Source: Erysipelotrichaceae bacterium
GTDB taxonomy: Bacteria; Bacillota_I; Bacilli_A; RFN20; DUOF01
Assembly: GCA_015058985.1 (NCBI GenBank)
Contig: SVBH01000001.1
Coordinates: 124,001 to 188,000, forward strand
Direction of reading: 5' to 3'
DNA: 64,000 nt
Positions within the stretch are counted from its first letter, which is position 1. Each line of letters starts with the position of its first letter. Under the pieces are notes generated by a model. It was given only the letters and a program-made list of their open reading frames with translations, had not been told where the DNA came from and made no database searches. This document shows positions 20,255 through 28,278 of the stretch, piece by piece. Made by a program: the position numbers and the translations under genes.

Positions 20255-20641
20255 CTATTCTATAATTAGCCACCCAGAGCCATAACTTTTTTTCACTTTA
20301 AAAGATTCAATGTTTTTAACATCCTTTAACCATATCAAAGTTCCATACTTTTTATTTTTATTTTTCTGATAAAAAGCTTCTTTATCATCTATTCCGATTT
20401 TTTCTCCATATACGTCTACTAACTCTTTAACTTTAGATTCAGTTAAACAATAAAACTCAACCCTATCTACTTTAGCAATAGTGCTTACATCCTTACCGGT
20501 TTCTTTTAAATAAATAATTTCATCATTTTTTATTTTTTCAAAAGGTACTATTTTGTTCATAGACCATCTAGATTCAATCGTTTTAGTCCCATTTAAAACC
20601 ATATAAAAATACTTTTTCCGTAAAATAACAATGTGTTTCAC
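20255..20641 (-). CDS. ASCH-domain protein (PUA-like), 128 aa
   Basis: It starts with GTG; GGTGAT lies just upstream and an extended -10 box TGATATAAT about 16 bases before it. The opening VILRKKYFYMVLNGTKTIESRWS is the ASCH signature (aromatic, then G-x-K-T-x-E-x-R). An EIIYLKETG strand and a final SYGSGWLII follow. ASCH proteins have a PUA-like fold and bind RNA or modified nucleotides; some are nucleoside or acetyl-cytidine hydrolases. Which applies here cannot be told. Confidence 0.75.
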   Translation of the reverse strand: MKHIVILRKKYFYMVLNGTKTIESRWSMNKIVPFEKIKNDEIIYLKETGKDVSTIAKVDRVEFYCLTESKVKELVDVYGEKIGIDDKEAFYQKNKNKKYGTLIWLKDVKNIESFKVKKSYGSGWLIIE

Positions 20642-20656
20642 AAAATCACCATTTTA

Positions 20657-20665
20657 ATTATATCA
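20657..20665 (-). promoter_or_regulatory. Extended -10 promoter of the ASCH gene
   Basis: On the minus strand TGATATAAT follows the T-run of the cotJC terminator. RNA would start about 10 bases before the GTG. Confidence 0.55.
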
Positions 20666-20692
20666 AAAAAACGGTTAAATTAATAACCGTTT
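20665..20692 (-). terminator. Terminator of the cotJ operon
   Basis: On the minus strand AAACGGTTA facing TAACCGTTT with a 6-base loop, then T-run. It covers the cotJC stop codon. Confidence 0.8.
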
Positions 20693-21237
20693 GCTTTATA
20701 TTCATCATACAATTCTTTAAATCTGTTGTAATGAACAATTTCTCTTTGCCTTAAAAATTCTAAAGGAGCTTTAACGTCAGGATCATCCGTTAAATTAATT
20801 AAATGCTCATAAGTAACTCTTGCTTTTTCCTCAGCAGCAATATCCTCTGCTAAATCAGCAACAGGATTACCCGTACCTCCAATATTAGCAAAAGTAAAAG
20901 GAACTTCACCAGCATCTAAAGGATATAATCCATAGCCATGTTCACTATAATATCCATCAAGCCCGGCTTTTTTCATTTCATCTAAAGTAGCACCTTTTAA
21001 CAATTGCCTAACCATTGCACAAATCATTTCCACATGGCCTAGTTCCTCAGTACCTATATCAGTAAGTAATGCTTTCCCTTTATCATCAGGCATTGTATAT
21101 CTTTGATTTAAATATCTCAAAGCTGCTCCTAGCTCACCATAAGGACCACCATACTGAGTTAAAATAGCTTTTACCATTTTTACATCTTTACTCTTTATAT
21201 TCACAGGATATTGCAAAGTTTTTTGATACAACCACAT
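20680..21237 (-). CDS. cotJC: Spore coat protein CotJC (manganese-catalase-like)
   Basis: A 185-residue protein. The ATG at 21237 is chosen because GGAGG stands 7 bases before it. A four-helix ferritin-like bundle has manganese catalase ligands: YGGPYGELGAALRYLNQRY (Glu near 35), TEELGHVEMICAMV (Glu/His near 67-71), AAEEKARVTYEHL and REIVHYNRF (Glu/His near 169-172). CotJC is a component of the spore coat or interior made under sigma-E. It is the second gene after cotJAB, one base downstream of that gene's stop. Its presence implies that the organism forms spores. Confidence 0.92.
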   Translation of the reverse strand: MWLYQKTLQYPVNIKSKDVKMVKAILTQYGGPYGELGAALRYLNQRYTMPDDKGKALLTDIGTEELGHVEMICAMVRQLLKGATLDEMKKAGLDGYYSEHGYGLYPLDAGEVPFTFANIGGTGNPVADLAEDIAAEEKARVTYEHLINLTDDPDVKAPLEFLRQREIVHYNRFKELYDEYKANGY

Positions 21238-21238
21238 A

Positions 21239-21694
21239 TTACTTTCCTCCTTCCCATGGCCAAGGTTCTTTATTCCAAGGCCAATAAACATCAACCTTAG
21301 TAGCATAAATACCCAAAGGACCATATTTATTTTCATAATTACGCAATGCATTTAAATATTCATTACGATAATTATTGAAAAGTTCCATTGCCTTACCATC
21401 AGATGGGTGAGTATTCAAATAGAGATTCAAATCATTAACTGCGAAAGCATATTTTTGCACATTTAAAAGATTCTTTTCTCTCTCAGAATAAATCATGGGA
21501 ACAGTAGGAACATATCCTTTATAAGGACTATATTCATCTCTTTTTAAATTTCCTTTTACAAATCCTTCCTGAGGATCATAAAAGGCAGAAGAATTACTTT
21601 GTTGTTTTTGTCTTATTTCAGTTTGATATTCATTATTTAAATCTTGATATCCATACTGAGGATGCCAATAATTCATATAATAAAATTCATCCAT
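21239..21694 (-). CDS. Fused CotJA-CotJB spore coat protein
   Basis: A 151-residue protein from the ATG at 21694, placed after a GGAGGT site. Residues about 35-65 (FYDPQEGFVKGNLKRDEYSP and YKGYVPTVP) resemble the C-terminal part of CotJA. From residue 70 the chain is clearly CotJB: a helix with FAVNDLNLYLNTHPSDGKA, then YENKYGPLG and the end PWPWEGGK. In B. subtilis CotJA and CotJB are separate proteins; here one chain holds both. It interacts with CotJC in other organisms. No clear sigma-E promoter could be fixed upstream. Confidence 0.82.
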   Translation of the reverse strand: MDEFYYMNYWHPQYGYQDLNNEYQTEIRQKQQSNSSAFYDPQEGFVKGNLKRDEYSPYKGYVPTVPMIYSEREKNLLNVQKYAFAVNDLNLYLNTHPSDGKAMELFNNYRNEYLNALRNYENKYGPLGIYATKVDVYWPWNKEPWPWEGGK

Positions 21695-21752
21695 TTTATC
21701 TACCTCCACTAACTAGTATATTCAACTAGAAAATATGGTATAGGCGCAATAA

Positions 21753-22286
21753 TTAATAACTATATTTATTTTCATTAAAATCGAAAAACAAAGCTATTTC
21801 AAAAGGATCAAAAGTCATCCAAATATAAAAGGCAAAAAGAATCATTAAAGAAGACAAAGAACATACCAAAGGAATACTTGTTTTCTTCTTGTAAAAATAT
21901 TTAGCGCTGATCTGTCCTACAAATAAAGATAACAACAAAGAAAAAATATTTACTAATGTATAATCTTTTCCAATTATTCCAGAATAAGTGTAATAAAACA
22001 CAATCATTGTTGTTATTGATACAATCACTGAAACTAATAAAGAAGTAAACCAACTTTCTTTATTAATGAAGTATTTATTTCGATATGCATAATAATAAAT
22101 AAGATAGAACATAATTAAAGGAAGAAACGCTAGTTTAGTATGTTCCCATATGCTTTCATTAACAGGAAAAAAAGGAGCAATAAAAGCAAGTTGAGAAAAC
22201 CATTCAAAAACAAAATGAAATATTACTCCTAATAAAAACATCAAAGGAATTGAAATATATAAATCTCTTTCTATTTTATTTTCCAT
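21753..22286 (-). CDS. DUF6512-type membrane protein
   Basis: A 177-residue protein with five or six hydrophobic segments. The segment after the first span, FFPVNESIWEHTKLAFLPL, is the most distinctive part and matches my memory of the DUF6512 family (VNESIWEHxKL). The function is unknown. Its GGTGA ribosome site lies in the right arm of the preceding gene's terminator hairpin, with only a T-run between hairpin and ATG. Confidence 0.65.
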   Translation of the reverse strand: MENKIERDLYISIPLMFLLGVIFHFVFEWFSQLAFIAPFFPVNESIWEHTKLAFLPLIMFYLIYYYAYRNKYFINKESWFTSLLVSVIVSITTMIVFYYTYSGIIGKDYTLVNIFSLLLSLFVGQISAKYFYKKKTSIPLVCSLSSLMILFAFYIWMTFDPFEIALFFDFNENKYSY

Positions 22287-22317
22287 AAAAAAATCACCAT
22301 ACTATAGTATAGTGATT
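22287..22317 (-). terminator. Terminator hairpin that contains the next gene's ribosome site
   Basis: On the minus strand AATCACTATAC, loop TATA, GTATGGTGATT, then six T and ATG. It closes the lipid-kinase operon (22334-24072) and buries the GGTGATT used by the DUF6512 gene. Confidence 0.75.
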
Positions 22318-22333
22318 AAAAGTCTTATTTATT

Positions 22334-23209
22334 CTAATAAACTAGATTCACAGCGTTACTTAAAATAGAAACATCTATCTTCTTTGTAAAAATCATTTCG
22401 CCATCTAAACTTACACTCATTAAATTTTTGGATTCAATAGTAACTTTTTTACATTTTCGATATACATAAATCTTAGGATTAACTTTTTCAAAATAAGTAC
22501 CTGCTTTATAGCTTTTAACAACCCTAACAAAAGTTAACCTTGAAATCTTATTAATGGCACAAAAATCAATAAGACCATCATCAATTTTTGCACGAGGTCC
22601 ACATTTATATCCTCCACCATAGAAGGAAGCATTAGAACAAGTAAACAAAACAAATTTACCTTCAATAACTTCTTTATCATCTATCGTTACTTTATATTCA
22701 CTATAAAACTTTTTAAATAAACACTTAATCAAAGATTTAGTGTATGCTTTTTCCACTTTCATTTTTTTCTTTAAATTAATAACCCCTGCATTAACATCTG
22801 CATCAAAACCAATATTAGCAACATTAATACTATAAAAATCATTAACCTTTAAAATATCAATTGCTTTAGCTTTTTTATCTATAAATTGTTTTAAATCCTT
22901 AAAATCAGTTTTGAAAGACCTTACAAAATCATTACCAGAACCACAAGGATAAGCAACTAATGAGGCATGTTTTACATTAACAAGAGCACTAGCAACCTCA
23001 TTTATTGTTCCATCGCCTCCACAAGCAAAAAAGCGCAATTCTTCTTTATTAGAATCACAGACATCTTTTACATATCTAGTAGCATCTTTAGCTTCCTTAG
23101 TATAATAAATAGTAAAATCTAATCCATCAAATATATTTTTTATTTCTTCTTCTAAACCTTGGATATTTTCCTTTCCTGCTTTAGGATTAATTACAAAATA
23201 ATATTTCAT
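22334..23209 (-). CDS. Diacylglycerol-kinase-family lipid kinase, copy 2
   Basis: A 291-aa protein that opens YFVINPKAGKEN, with the nucleotide loop FACGGDGTINEVASALV near residues 61-77 and CGSGNDFVRSF after it. The C-terminal domain has GGGYKCGPRAKIDDGLIDFCAI and ends with the expected SVSLDGEMIF. In contrast to copy 1 this one keeps the PxGSGND motif in standard form (CGSGND), so it is the better candidate for YegS/BmrU-like activity. The TAATG overlap with the upstream membrane protein indicates coupling. The lipid substrate is unknown. Confidence 0.85.
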   Translation of the reverse strand: MKYYFVINPKAGKENIQGLEEEIKNIFDGLDFTIYYTKEAKDATRYVKDVCDSNKEELRFFACGGDGTINEVASALVNVKHASLVAYPCGSGNDFVRSFKTDFKDLKQFIDKKAKAIDILKVNDFYSINVANIGFDADVNAGVINLKKKMKVEKAYTKSLIKCLFKKFYSEYKVTIDDKEVIEGKFVLFTCSNASFYGGGYKCGPRAKIDDGLIDFCAINKISRLTFVRVVKSYKAGTYFEKVNPKIYVYRKCKKVTIESKNLMSVSLDGEMIFTKKIDVSILSNAVNLVY

Positions 23210-24072
23210 TATTTTAATCTGTACAGACGATCACCAGGATATCTGTCTTTACCTCTCGTTTTTAAATTAAGAAAACATCCTACAAAACCAGTAACCAAAG
23301 CTAGAATAAAAGACGTAGTTATTTCAAAATTTGTTTCCAATAATAAAGTAGGTAAATAATAAGATAAATAAATAACTACAGAACTAGAAACCATTACACA
23401 AACTAATTTAGTAACATAGCTTTTATAGCCATCGCAAACATCATAATAAAATCTAGATAAAGCTCCTGTTAACAAACTGAAAGCAAAAATTGGATACTCA
23501 ATAAGTACTGATAAAAGTAAAAGAATAGATCCAATTACTGCTCCATATAAAGAACCAATTAAACCACTTATTAACTTTCCATTCCCATAACTTTTTTTAG
23601 CATTGATTCCATTAACTTTATCATATTCTTCCATACAATGTTGATGCGTCTTCATAGCAATGCCATCCAAACTATACAAACAGGATTGGTCATCATTTGG
23701 TTTATGGCAATAAAAACAAATATTTGCTCCATTAACACCAGAACTTTTTAATTTTAAAATAAAATCAGACAAGAAAACATCCATTCTTTTCACTGTTTCT
23801 CTACCATTGGTGGTTTGGAAACAAACTTCAATATTGTTATCATTCCATCTAAACTTAGAAATACGATAATTAATTATATTATTATTAACGAAAGTTTCAA
23901 TTTCTCTTTTTCTAATAAGATCAAAATCCCCAGCAACAGAAATTGCAATCCTTTTATAACCATATTCTTCCGATAAAGTTACATAATATCCATCAAGAAA
24001 TTTATATGCTCTACCTCTTTTAACAGTAAAAGAATGTTTCATCGCATAAGCAAGTAAAGGTCCTTTTATCAT
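23209..24072 (-). CDS. Membrane protein with a Cys/His zinc-site motif, 287 aa
   Basis: Not a family I recognise. The ATG at 24072 follows GAGGTGG; a GTG at 24081 lies inside that site. Residues 1-125 are soluble alpha/beta. A CFYCHKP motif with a following HQHCMEEY about 25 residues later could bind one zinc. From about residue 165 four hydrophobic segments follow, with GLIGSLYGAVIGSILLLL first. It is coupled to the second lipid kinase. The C-terminus is basic. Confidence 0.65.
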   Translation of the reverse strand: MIKGPLLAYAMKHSFTVKRGRAYKFLDGYYVTLSEEYGYKRIAISVAGDFDLIRKREIETFVNNNIINYRISKFRWNDNNIEVCFQTTNGRETVKRMDVFLSDFILKLKSSGVNGANICFYCHKPNDDQSCLYSLDGIAMKTHQHCMEEYDKVNGINAKKSYGNGKLISGLIGSLYGAVIGSILLLLSVLIEYPIFAFSLLTGALSRFYYDVCDGYKSYVTKLVCVMVSSSVVIYLSYYLPTLLLETNFEITTSFILALVTGFVGCFLNLKTRGKDRYPGDRLYRLK

Positions 24073-24092
24073 TATATCCACCTCTAATTTTT

Positions 24093-24121
24093 ATTTTATC
24101 AAAACTATTAAATTAAGTAAA
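24093..24121 (-). promoter_or_regulatory. Promoter of the 287-aa membrane protein and lipid kinase 2
   Basis: On the minus strand TTTACT, 17 bases, TAAAAT with TGA before it (extended -10). Confidence 0.55.
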
Positions 24122-24142
24122 CTAACTAAACTTAATTAAAAA

Positions 24143-24171
24143 TAGACTAGTTTTCAGGATAATGATAAAAT
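24143..24171 (+). promoter_or_regulatory. Divergent promoter of the 129-aa gene
   Basis: TAGACT (24143-24148), 17 bases, TAAAAT (24166-24171) with TGA before it. It faces the minus-strand promoter 22 bases away. Confidence 0.5.
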
Positions 24172-24190
24172 AAAAAAAAGGGTGATGACT

Positions 24191-24580
24191 ATGCAAAAAA
24201 AAATTACAAAAGTTCAAATAAAAAAATATTTAACTATCATCAAAAAAAGCAAAAAGAAACATTTTACTGTTTCTAACTTATCTAAATCCATTGGGATAAA
24301 CGAAGCTTACCTACGTGAAGAATTAGCGTTCTTTGACCCACTTGTAAGACTAATGGAGGATTATAACCTTAATGATTTAATAAAAGATATGGAAACATTC
24401 ATCGATAAACCTATGGTGTCAAGAACAAAATCAACAGTAAAATATGCGTCTGTCCTAGATTTTGTTATTAAGAACATGACTTCTAATGGAGACTTAATAG
24501 ATAAATATACTAAACTTAGTAAAACGCAATTAAAAGATTTAGAAATATTAGTAAGAAGGGAGATAAGAAAAACAAAATGA
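24191..24580 (+). CDS. Small winged-helix-like protein, 129 aa
   Basis: The ATG at 24191 is preceded by AAGGGTGATG. The N-terminal 55 residues (KVQIKKYLTIIKKSKKKHFT, then VSNLSKSIGINEAYLREELAFF) fit a winged helix-turn-helix similar to the N-terminus of Rex-type regulators, with a Lys-rich first helix. The rest is helical. It ends with the only TGA stop in the window, within an ATGA overlap with the next gene. A regulator is a reasonable guess, not shown. Confidence 0.6.
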   Translation: MQKKITKVQIKKYLTIIKKSKKKHFTVSNLSKSIGINEAYLREELAFFDPLVRLMEDYNLNDLIKDMETFIDKPMVSRTKSTVKYASVLDFVIKNMTSNGDLIDKYTKLSKTQLKDLEILVRREIRKTK

Positions 24581-24933
24581 ATAAATTAATTGAAAAAATT
24601 AAAATAAAAGATTTAAAAACTTTAAAAAATATTGCTATTGTCGTTGGAATATCTAACATTATATCTTTAATTTTCTTCTTTATCTATGATATGAATTTAG
24701 GAAAATTTTACGATTTCTTATTTGTTATTTCCTTTTTCATATTTGGTATAGCTTATATTTATAGCAGTAACAAAATCAACAAAATTAGAAAAGAAACTAA
24801 AAATTGGGATAAACCTCTAAAAGAAGAAGAAAAGAAAGTCTATCAATCATTTAGATTTATTTCCTATTACTCTGCATTCTTCAATATGTGTATATATGGA
24901 ATCGTTTACCTAATTGAATTAATTGTAAAATAA
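24577..24933 (+). CDS. Small three-helix membrane protein, 118 aa
   Basis: It starts within the previous gene (ATGA, 4-base overlap), so the two are coupled. There are hydrophobic segments near residues 16-38, 44-62 and 93-115, with a Lys/Glu-rich loop between the second and third (NKIRKETKNWDKPLKEEEKK). No family known. Pairing of a DNA-binding-like protein with a membrane protein recalls sensor/regulator or anti-regulator pairs, which is inference. Confidence 0.6.
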   Translation: MNKLIEKIKIKDLKTLKNIAIVVGISNIISLIFFFIYDMNLGKFYDFLFVISFFIFGIAYIYSSNKINKIRKETKNWDKPLKEEEKKVYQSFRFISYYSAFFNMCIYGIVYLIELIVK

Positions 24934-24934
24934 G

Positions 24935-24956
24935 AGCACCACAGGTGCTTTTTTTA
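24935..24956 (+). terminator. Terminator
   Basis: AGCACC, loop ACA, GGTGCT, then seven T. Confidence 0.85.
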
Positions 24957-25021
24957 AACATAATTTTCAATAAACCTAAAAAACATCTTTTTTATTTGTT
25001 AAGATATAAATGGTGATAGTT

Positions 25022-26383
25022 ATGGAAAGAAGCATAAAATTTGAAAATATACGACAACTTTTAAATAACTATAGAGAACAAAACAATTGGAGCATCCCTA
25101 CTCTTGCTAAAGAAATTGGTATGAATGATAGTAGTCTCCAAATTATTTTAAATGGAAAAAGAGATATTACTCTCGAAATGATTGATTTTGCATACAAAAC
25201 TTTTGGACCTAATATTTTATCAGAATTATCTTCAAATGAGAGAGAAGATAAGATGATAAAAGATTATTTAAACCCTATTACAAGAAATGAAGAAAGATTA
25301 TTAGTAAGAAGATATTGTCGAGAAAATAACACCACAATAGAACGAATTGCTAAAGATCACAATGTAACACCTTCTGTTCTATCAAGAATGATTACAAGAG
25401 AATTTTCAGGCAATGACACTTACTATTACATATTAAAAAATTTAGGGTTAAAAGAAGATTTAGAAGATCTATTAAAATCTAGAAACGCTCTTATCATCAA
25501 ACTGCAAAAAAATCTTTCTAATAGCAAAGAAAAAGAAATTTTCTTATATAACTCTTTAATTATGAAAAGAGTTCTAGCAGATAAAGATAATATGAATTTT
25601 TCTAGTTATAGATCTATTAAAACAAAAACACCTGCAATCAGAAATGAAATAGGAAATTTAGGGGCAACTTTAAGAAATGAAAATCAACTTCACTTTTCTG
25701 ATATGGCTAAATTATTGAATTGTTCTCCTTCCACTATTCAAAGCATGGAAGCAAGTAAAATTCCTTTTAATATAGATTATTATAATCTTTTAATTCAATA
25801 TGGTTATGAAAATCAATTAAACAATGAAATTGAAAAAATTAAAAATAAAGTCATGGAATTTAAAAATTACAAATCTCTTACTAAAGAAGAAAGAATAATG
25901 GCCAAAAGCCTTCAAAATTATCTCACAAAAAGAAAAATAGTTGCTAATAAACGTGGAGTCAAAGCAAAAAGTTTACTAAACGCTATCGAAGAAACAAAAA
26001 TAATTAGCGAATTAAGTAAAGTAAAACCATTAGAAACTATTTGTAAAGAGATTAATCTTCCAATAAGTTCTATTCACAGAATTCTTCAAGGAAAACAAAT
26101 AGCGGATGAAAAATTCTATAAGTACTTAATATCACAAGGCTATCAAAAAGAATTATTATCTTTATCTAACAGTAGAACAGAAAGATATCAAAAACTAAAT
26201 GATTTTATAGAAAACAATTTAGCGGTCTATTATAAAAACAAAAAAGAATCTCATCTATTAATAAAAACTCATCAATCAGATTTTTATGAAGCAGGAACTA
26301 CAAAAATCAAAGATTTGTTATCTTCTGAAGATTATATTTTCTACAAAAACTATCGTACATTAAGAAAATGTCTAATGAACTAA
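25022..26383 (+). CDS. Protein with four tandem helix-turn-helix modules, 453 aa
   Basis: The ATG at 25022 follows GGTGATAGTT. Four stretches have the size and pattern of XRE/Cro-type DNA-binding units: about 8-62 (TLAKEIGMNDSSLQIILNGK), 89-142 (RIAKDHNVTPSVLSRMI), 210-262 (DMAKLLNCSPSTIQSMEASK) and 325-375 (TICKEINLPISSIHRILQGK). Each is followed by a helix ending in a Y/F...LG/YG-like segment and a short linker. The remaining C-terminal 70 residues are unknown. No enzyme or sensor domain is visible. It might bind an array of DNA sites or serve as a nucleoid organiser. Confidence 0.65.
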   Translation: MERSIKFENIRQLLNNYREQNNWSIPTLAKEIGMNDSSLQIILNGKRDITLEMIDFAYKTFGPNILSELSSNEREDKMIKDYLNPITRNEERLLVRRYCRENNTTIERIAKDHNVTPSVLSRMITREFSGNDTYYYILKNLGLKEDLEDLLKSRNALIIKLQKNLSNSKEKEIFLYNSLIMKRVLADKDNMNFSSYRSIKTKTPAIRNEIGNLGATLRNENQLHFSDMAKLLNCSPSTIQSMEASKIPFNIDYYNLLIQYGYENQLNNEIEKIKNKVMEFKNYKSLTKEERIMAKSLQNYLTKRKIVANKRGVKAKSLLNAIEETKIISELSKVKPLETICKEINLPISSIHRILQGKQIADEKFYKYLISQGYQKELLSLSNSRTERYQKLNDFIENNLAVYYKNKKESHLLIKTHQSDFYEAGTTKIKDLLSSEDYIFYKNYRTLRKCLMN

Positions 26384-26409
26384 AAAGAGTCTAAATTCTA
26401 GACTCTTTT
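26383..26409. terminator. Bidirectional terminator between the HTH gene and mutL
   Basis: AAAAGAGTCTA, loop AATTC, TAGACTCTTTT. The mutL stop codon lies in the hairpin. Confidence 0.8.
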
Positions 26410-28200
26410 AAACATCTTTTCTAACTCATAAGCAGTTATCTTTACAATAGTAGGTCTACCATGAGCACAAGTAAAAGGATTATCGCATTCATCAAATAAT
26501 CTTTGCACCAAAACTTCCATCTCATATAAAGACAAAACTTTGTTGGCCTTTAAACTAGCCTTACATGCTAAGGTAGAAATCGCATGTTCTCTTAAAATAT
26601 TTAAATCTATTTTATTAGTAGATAAAATTTGTTCTATCATATTAACAGCATAAACTTTAATATCACTTTCTTTAGCCCAAATAGGGACAGAATTAATTCT
26701 GAAAGTATTTATTCCAAAAGGTTCTAAACATAGCCCTAAATCAGCTAAAATAGGCAAAAATTTATTTATTTGAATAGAACTAGAAGCGTCATATTCCAAA
26801 ACAATAGGAACCAACAAATCAATACTATCATGATTTTCTAAAATTAATTTAGAAAACTTTTCGTAATTAATCCTTTCCATCGCAGCATGTTGATCAATCA
26901 AATACATACCTTCCTCATCTTCTCCTACAATATAAGTACCATGAATTTGACCTATTATTCTTATATGTTTTTGATAAGGTTTATTTTCTGTCTTAATAAT
27001 ATTTTTAGTAGTTTCAATTTCTTTATTTACATTATCGCTTGTAAATTGAGAGGTTAATTCCAACTCACTCAACTTATCAACTTGTTTATTATACTCTACA
27101 GGAATTTCTTTAAGTTCTAAGGTTTCTTCTTTTCTAACTGAAGGATAATTAATATGTAAATAACCTTGAGAAACAATTTCTTTTGGTTTATTAACCACAC
27201 TAACTTCTGGTACTAAAAAACTTTTCTTTAAAGTATCTAAAATGCAACTAGAAACCAATTCCTTTAGTTGATCTTCCTTAGATAATCTAACTTCATTTTT
27301 ACTTGGATGAACATTAACATCCACTAAAGAAAGTTCACTTTCAATATTTAAAACCACAATAGGAAATCGATCACTAGGCAAATATGTTCGATAACTTTCT
27401 ATGATAGAGGTCATTACATTAGGCATTCTAACTGCTCTACCATTCAAAATAGTGATAATAGAATATCTATTTGGTTTACTTTCTTTAATAGAAGATATAT
27501 AACCACTTATTCTAAAATCAAAATTTTCTCCTTCAACACGAAGCATATTCTTTCCCACGCTAGTTCCATATAATAAAGCAATATTTTCTAATAGATTGCC
27601 ATTTCCAGAAGTAGTATAAGACAATCTGTCTTCATTAAATAAACTAAAAGAAATATGAGGATAAGATAAAGCTAATTTCAATATAGTTTCATTAATCACA
27701 GCCAGTTCAGTATAATCACTTTTCAAATGTTTTAACCTAGCAGGAGTATTATAAAACAAATCTTCAACACATATATAAGTCCCTTTTTTAGCAGAGCAAG
27801 GTTCAACCACTTTAAACTCTCCATCCTCTACAATAACTCTCGTTCCAACTTCTCCCATAGAAGTTTCTAGAGTTAACTTACTAACAGAACTGATTGAAGG
27901 TAAAGCTTCCCCTCTAAAACCTAAGCTACCAATTCTAAACAAATCATTTACATCACTAACTTTAGAAGTGGCATGCCTTTTAAAAGCCATCAAAGCATCT
28001 TCTTTACTCATACCTGTTCCATTATCTAAAACACTAATAAAAGTCTTACCAGCATTTTTGACTTTAATTTCAATCGAAGTTGCTTTCGCATCAATGGAAT
28101 TTTCTACTAACTCTTTAATAACACTCGCAGGCCTTTCAACAACTTCTCCTGCTGCAATCATATTAGCAAGTTCTGGCGTTAATTCTTTTATAATTCCCAT
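26398..28200 (-). CDS. mutL: DNA mismatch repair protein MutL
   Basis: A 600-aa protein. The N-terminal GHKL ATPase has ELVENSIDA (Glu34 region), DNGTGM and GSLGFRGEALPSI. The C-terminal domain carries the endonuclease motif DQHAAMERINYE (DQHA-x2-E-x4-E), with ACKASLKA and CAHGRPT also in place, so the nicking activity of Bacillus-type MutL should be intact. It normally sits right after mutS; here two HA-repeat genes and a terminator lie between. It has its own extended -10 promoter. The ATG is preceded by AGGTGATTGT. Confidence 0.95.
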   Translation of the reverse strand: MGIIKELTPELANMIAAGEVVERPASVIKELVENSIDAKATSIEIKVKNAGKTFISVLDNGTGMSKEDALMAFKRHATSKVSDVNDLFRIGSLGFRGEALPSISSVSKLTLETSMGEVGTRVIVEDGEFKVVEPCSAKKGTYICVEDLFYNTPARLKHLKSDYTELAVINETILKLALSYPHISFSLFNEDRLSYTTSGNGNLLENIALLYGTSVGKNMLRVEGENFDFRISGYISSIKESKPNRYSIITILNGRAVRMPNVMTSIIESYRTYLPSDRFPIVVLNIESELSLVDVNVHPSKNEVRLSKEDQLKELVSSCILDTLKKSFLVPEVSVVNKPKEIVSQGYLHINYPSVRKEETLELKEIPVEYNKQVDKLSELELTSQFTSDNVNKEIETTKNIIKTENKPYQKHIRIIGQIHGTYIVGEDEEGMYLIDQHAAMERINYEKFSKLILENHDSIDLLVPIVLEYDASSSIQINKFLPILADLGLCLEPFGINTFRINSVPIWAKESDIKVYAVNMIEQILSTNKIDLNILREHAISTLACKASLKANKVLSLYEMEVLVQRLFDECDNPFTCAHGRPTIVKITAYELEKMFKRV

Positions 28201-28230
28201 ACAATCACCTACTTATAAAATACAACTAAA

Positions 28231-28239
28231 ATTATAACA
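28231..28239 (-). promoter_or_regulatory. Extended -10 promoter of mutL
   Basis: On the minus strand TGTTATAAT, about 31 bases before the mutL ATG, downstream of the terminator of the preceding HA-repeat gene. Confidence 0.55.
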
Positions 28240-28252
28240 TATTTTGGATATT

Positions 28253-28278
28253 AAAAAAGAAGTAACTATATTACTTCT
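28253..28278 (-). terminator. Terminator of the minus-strand HA-repeat pair
   Basis: On the minus strand AGAAGTAA, loop TATAG, TTACTTCT, then six T. It separates the HA-repeat genes from mutL. Confidence 0.8.
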
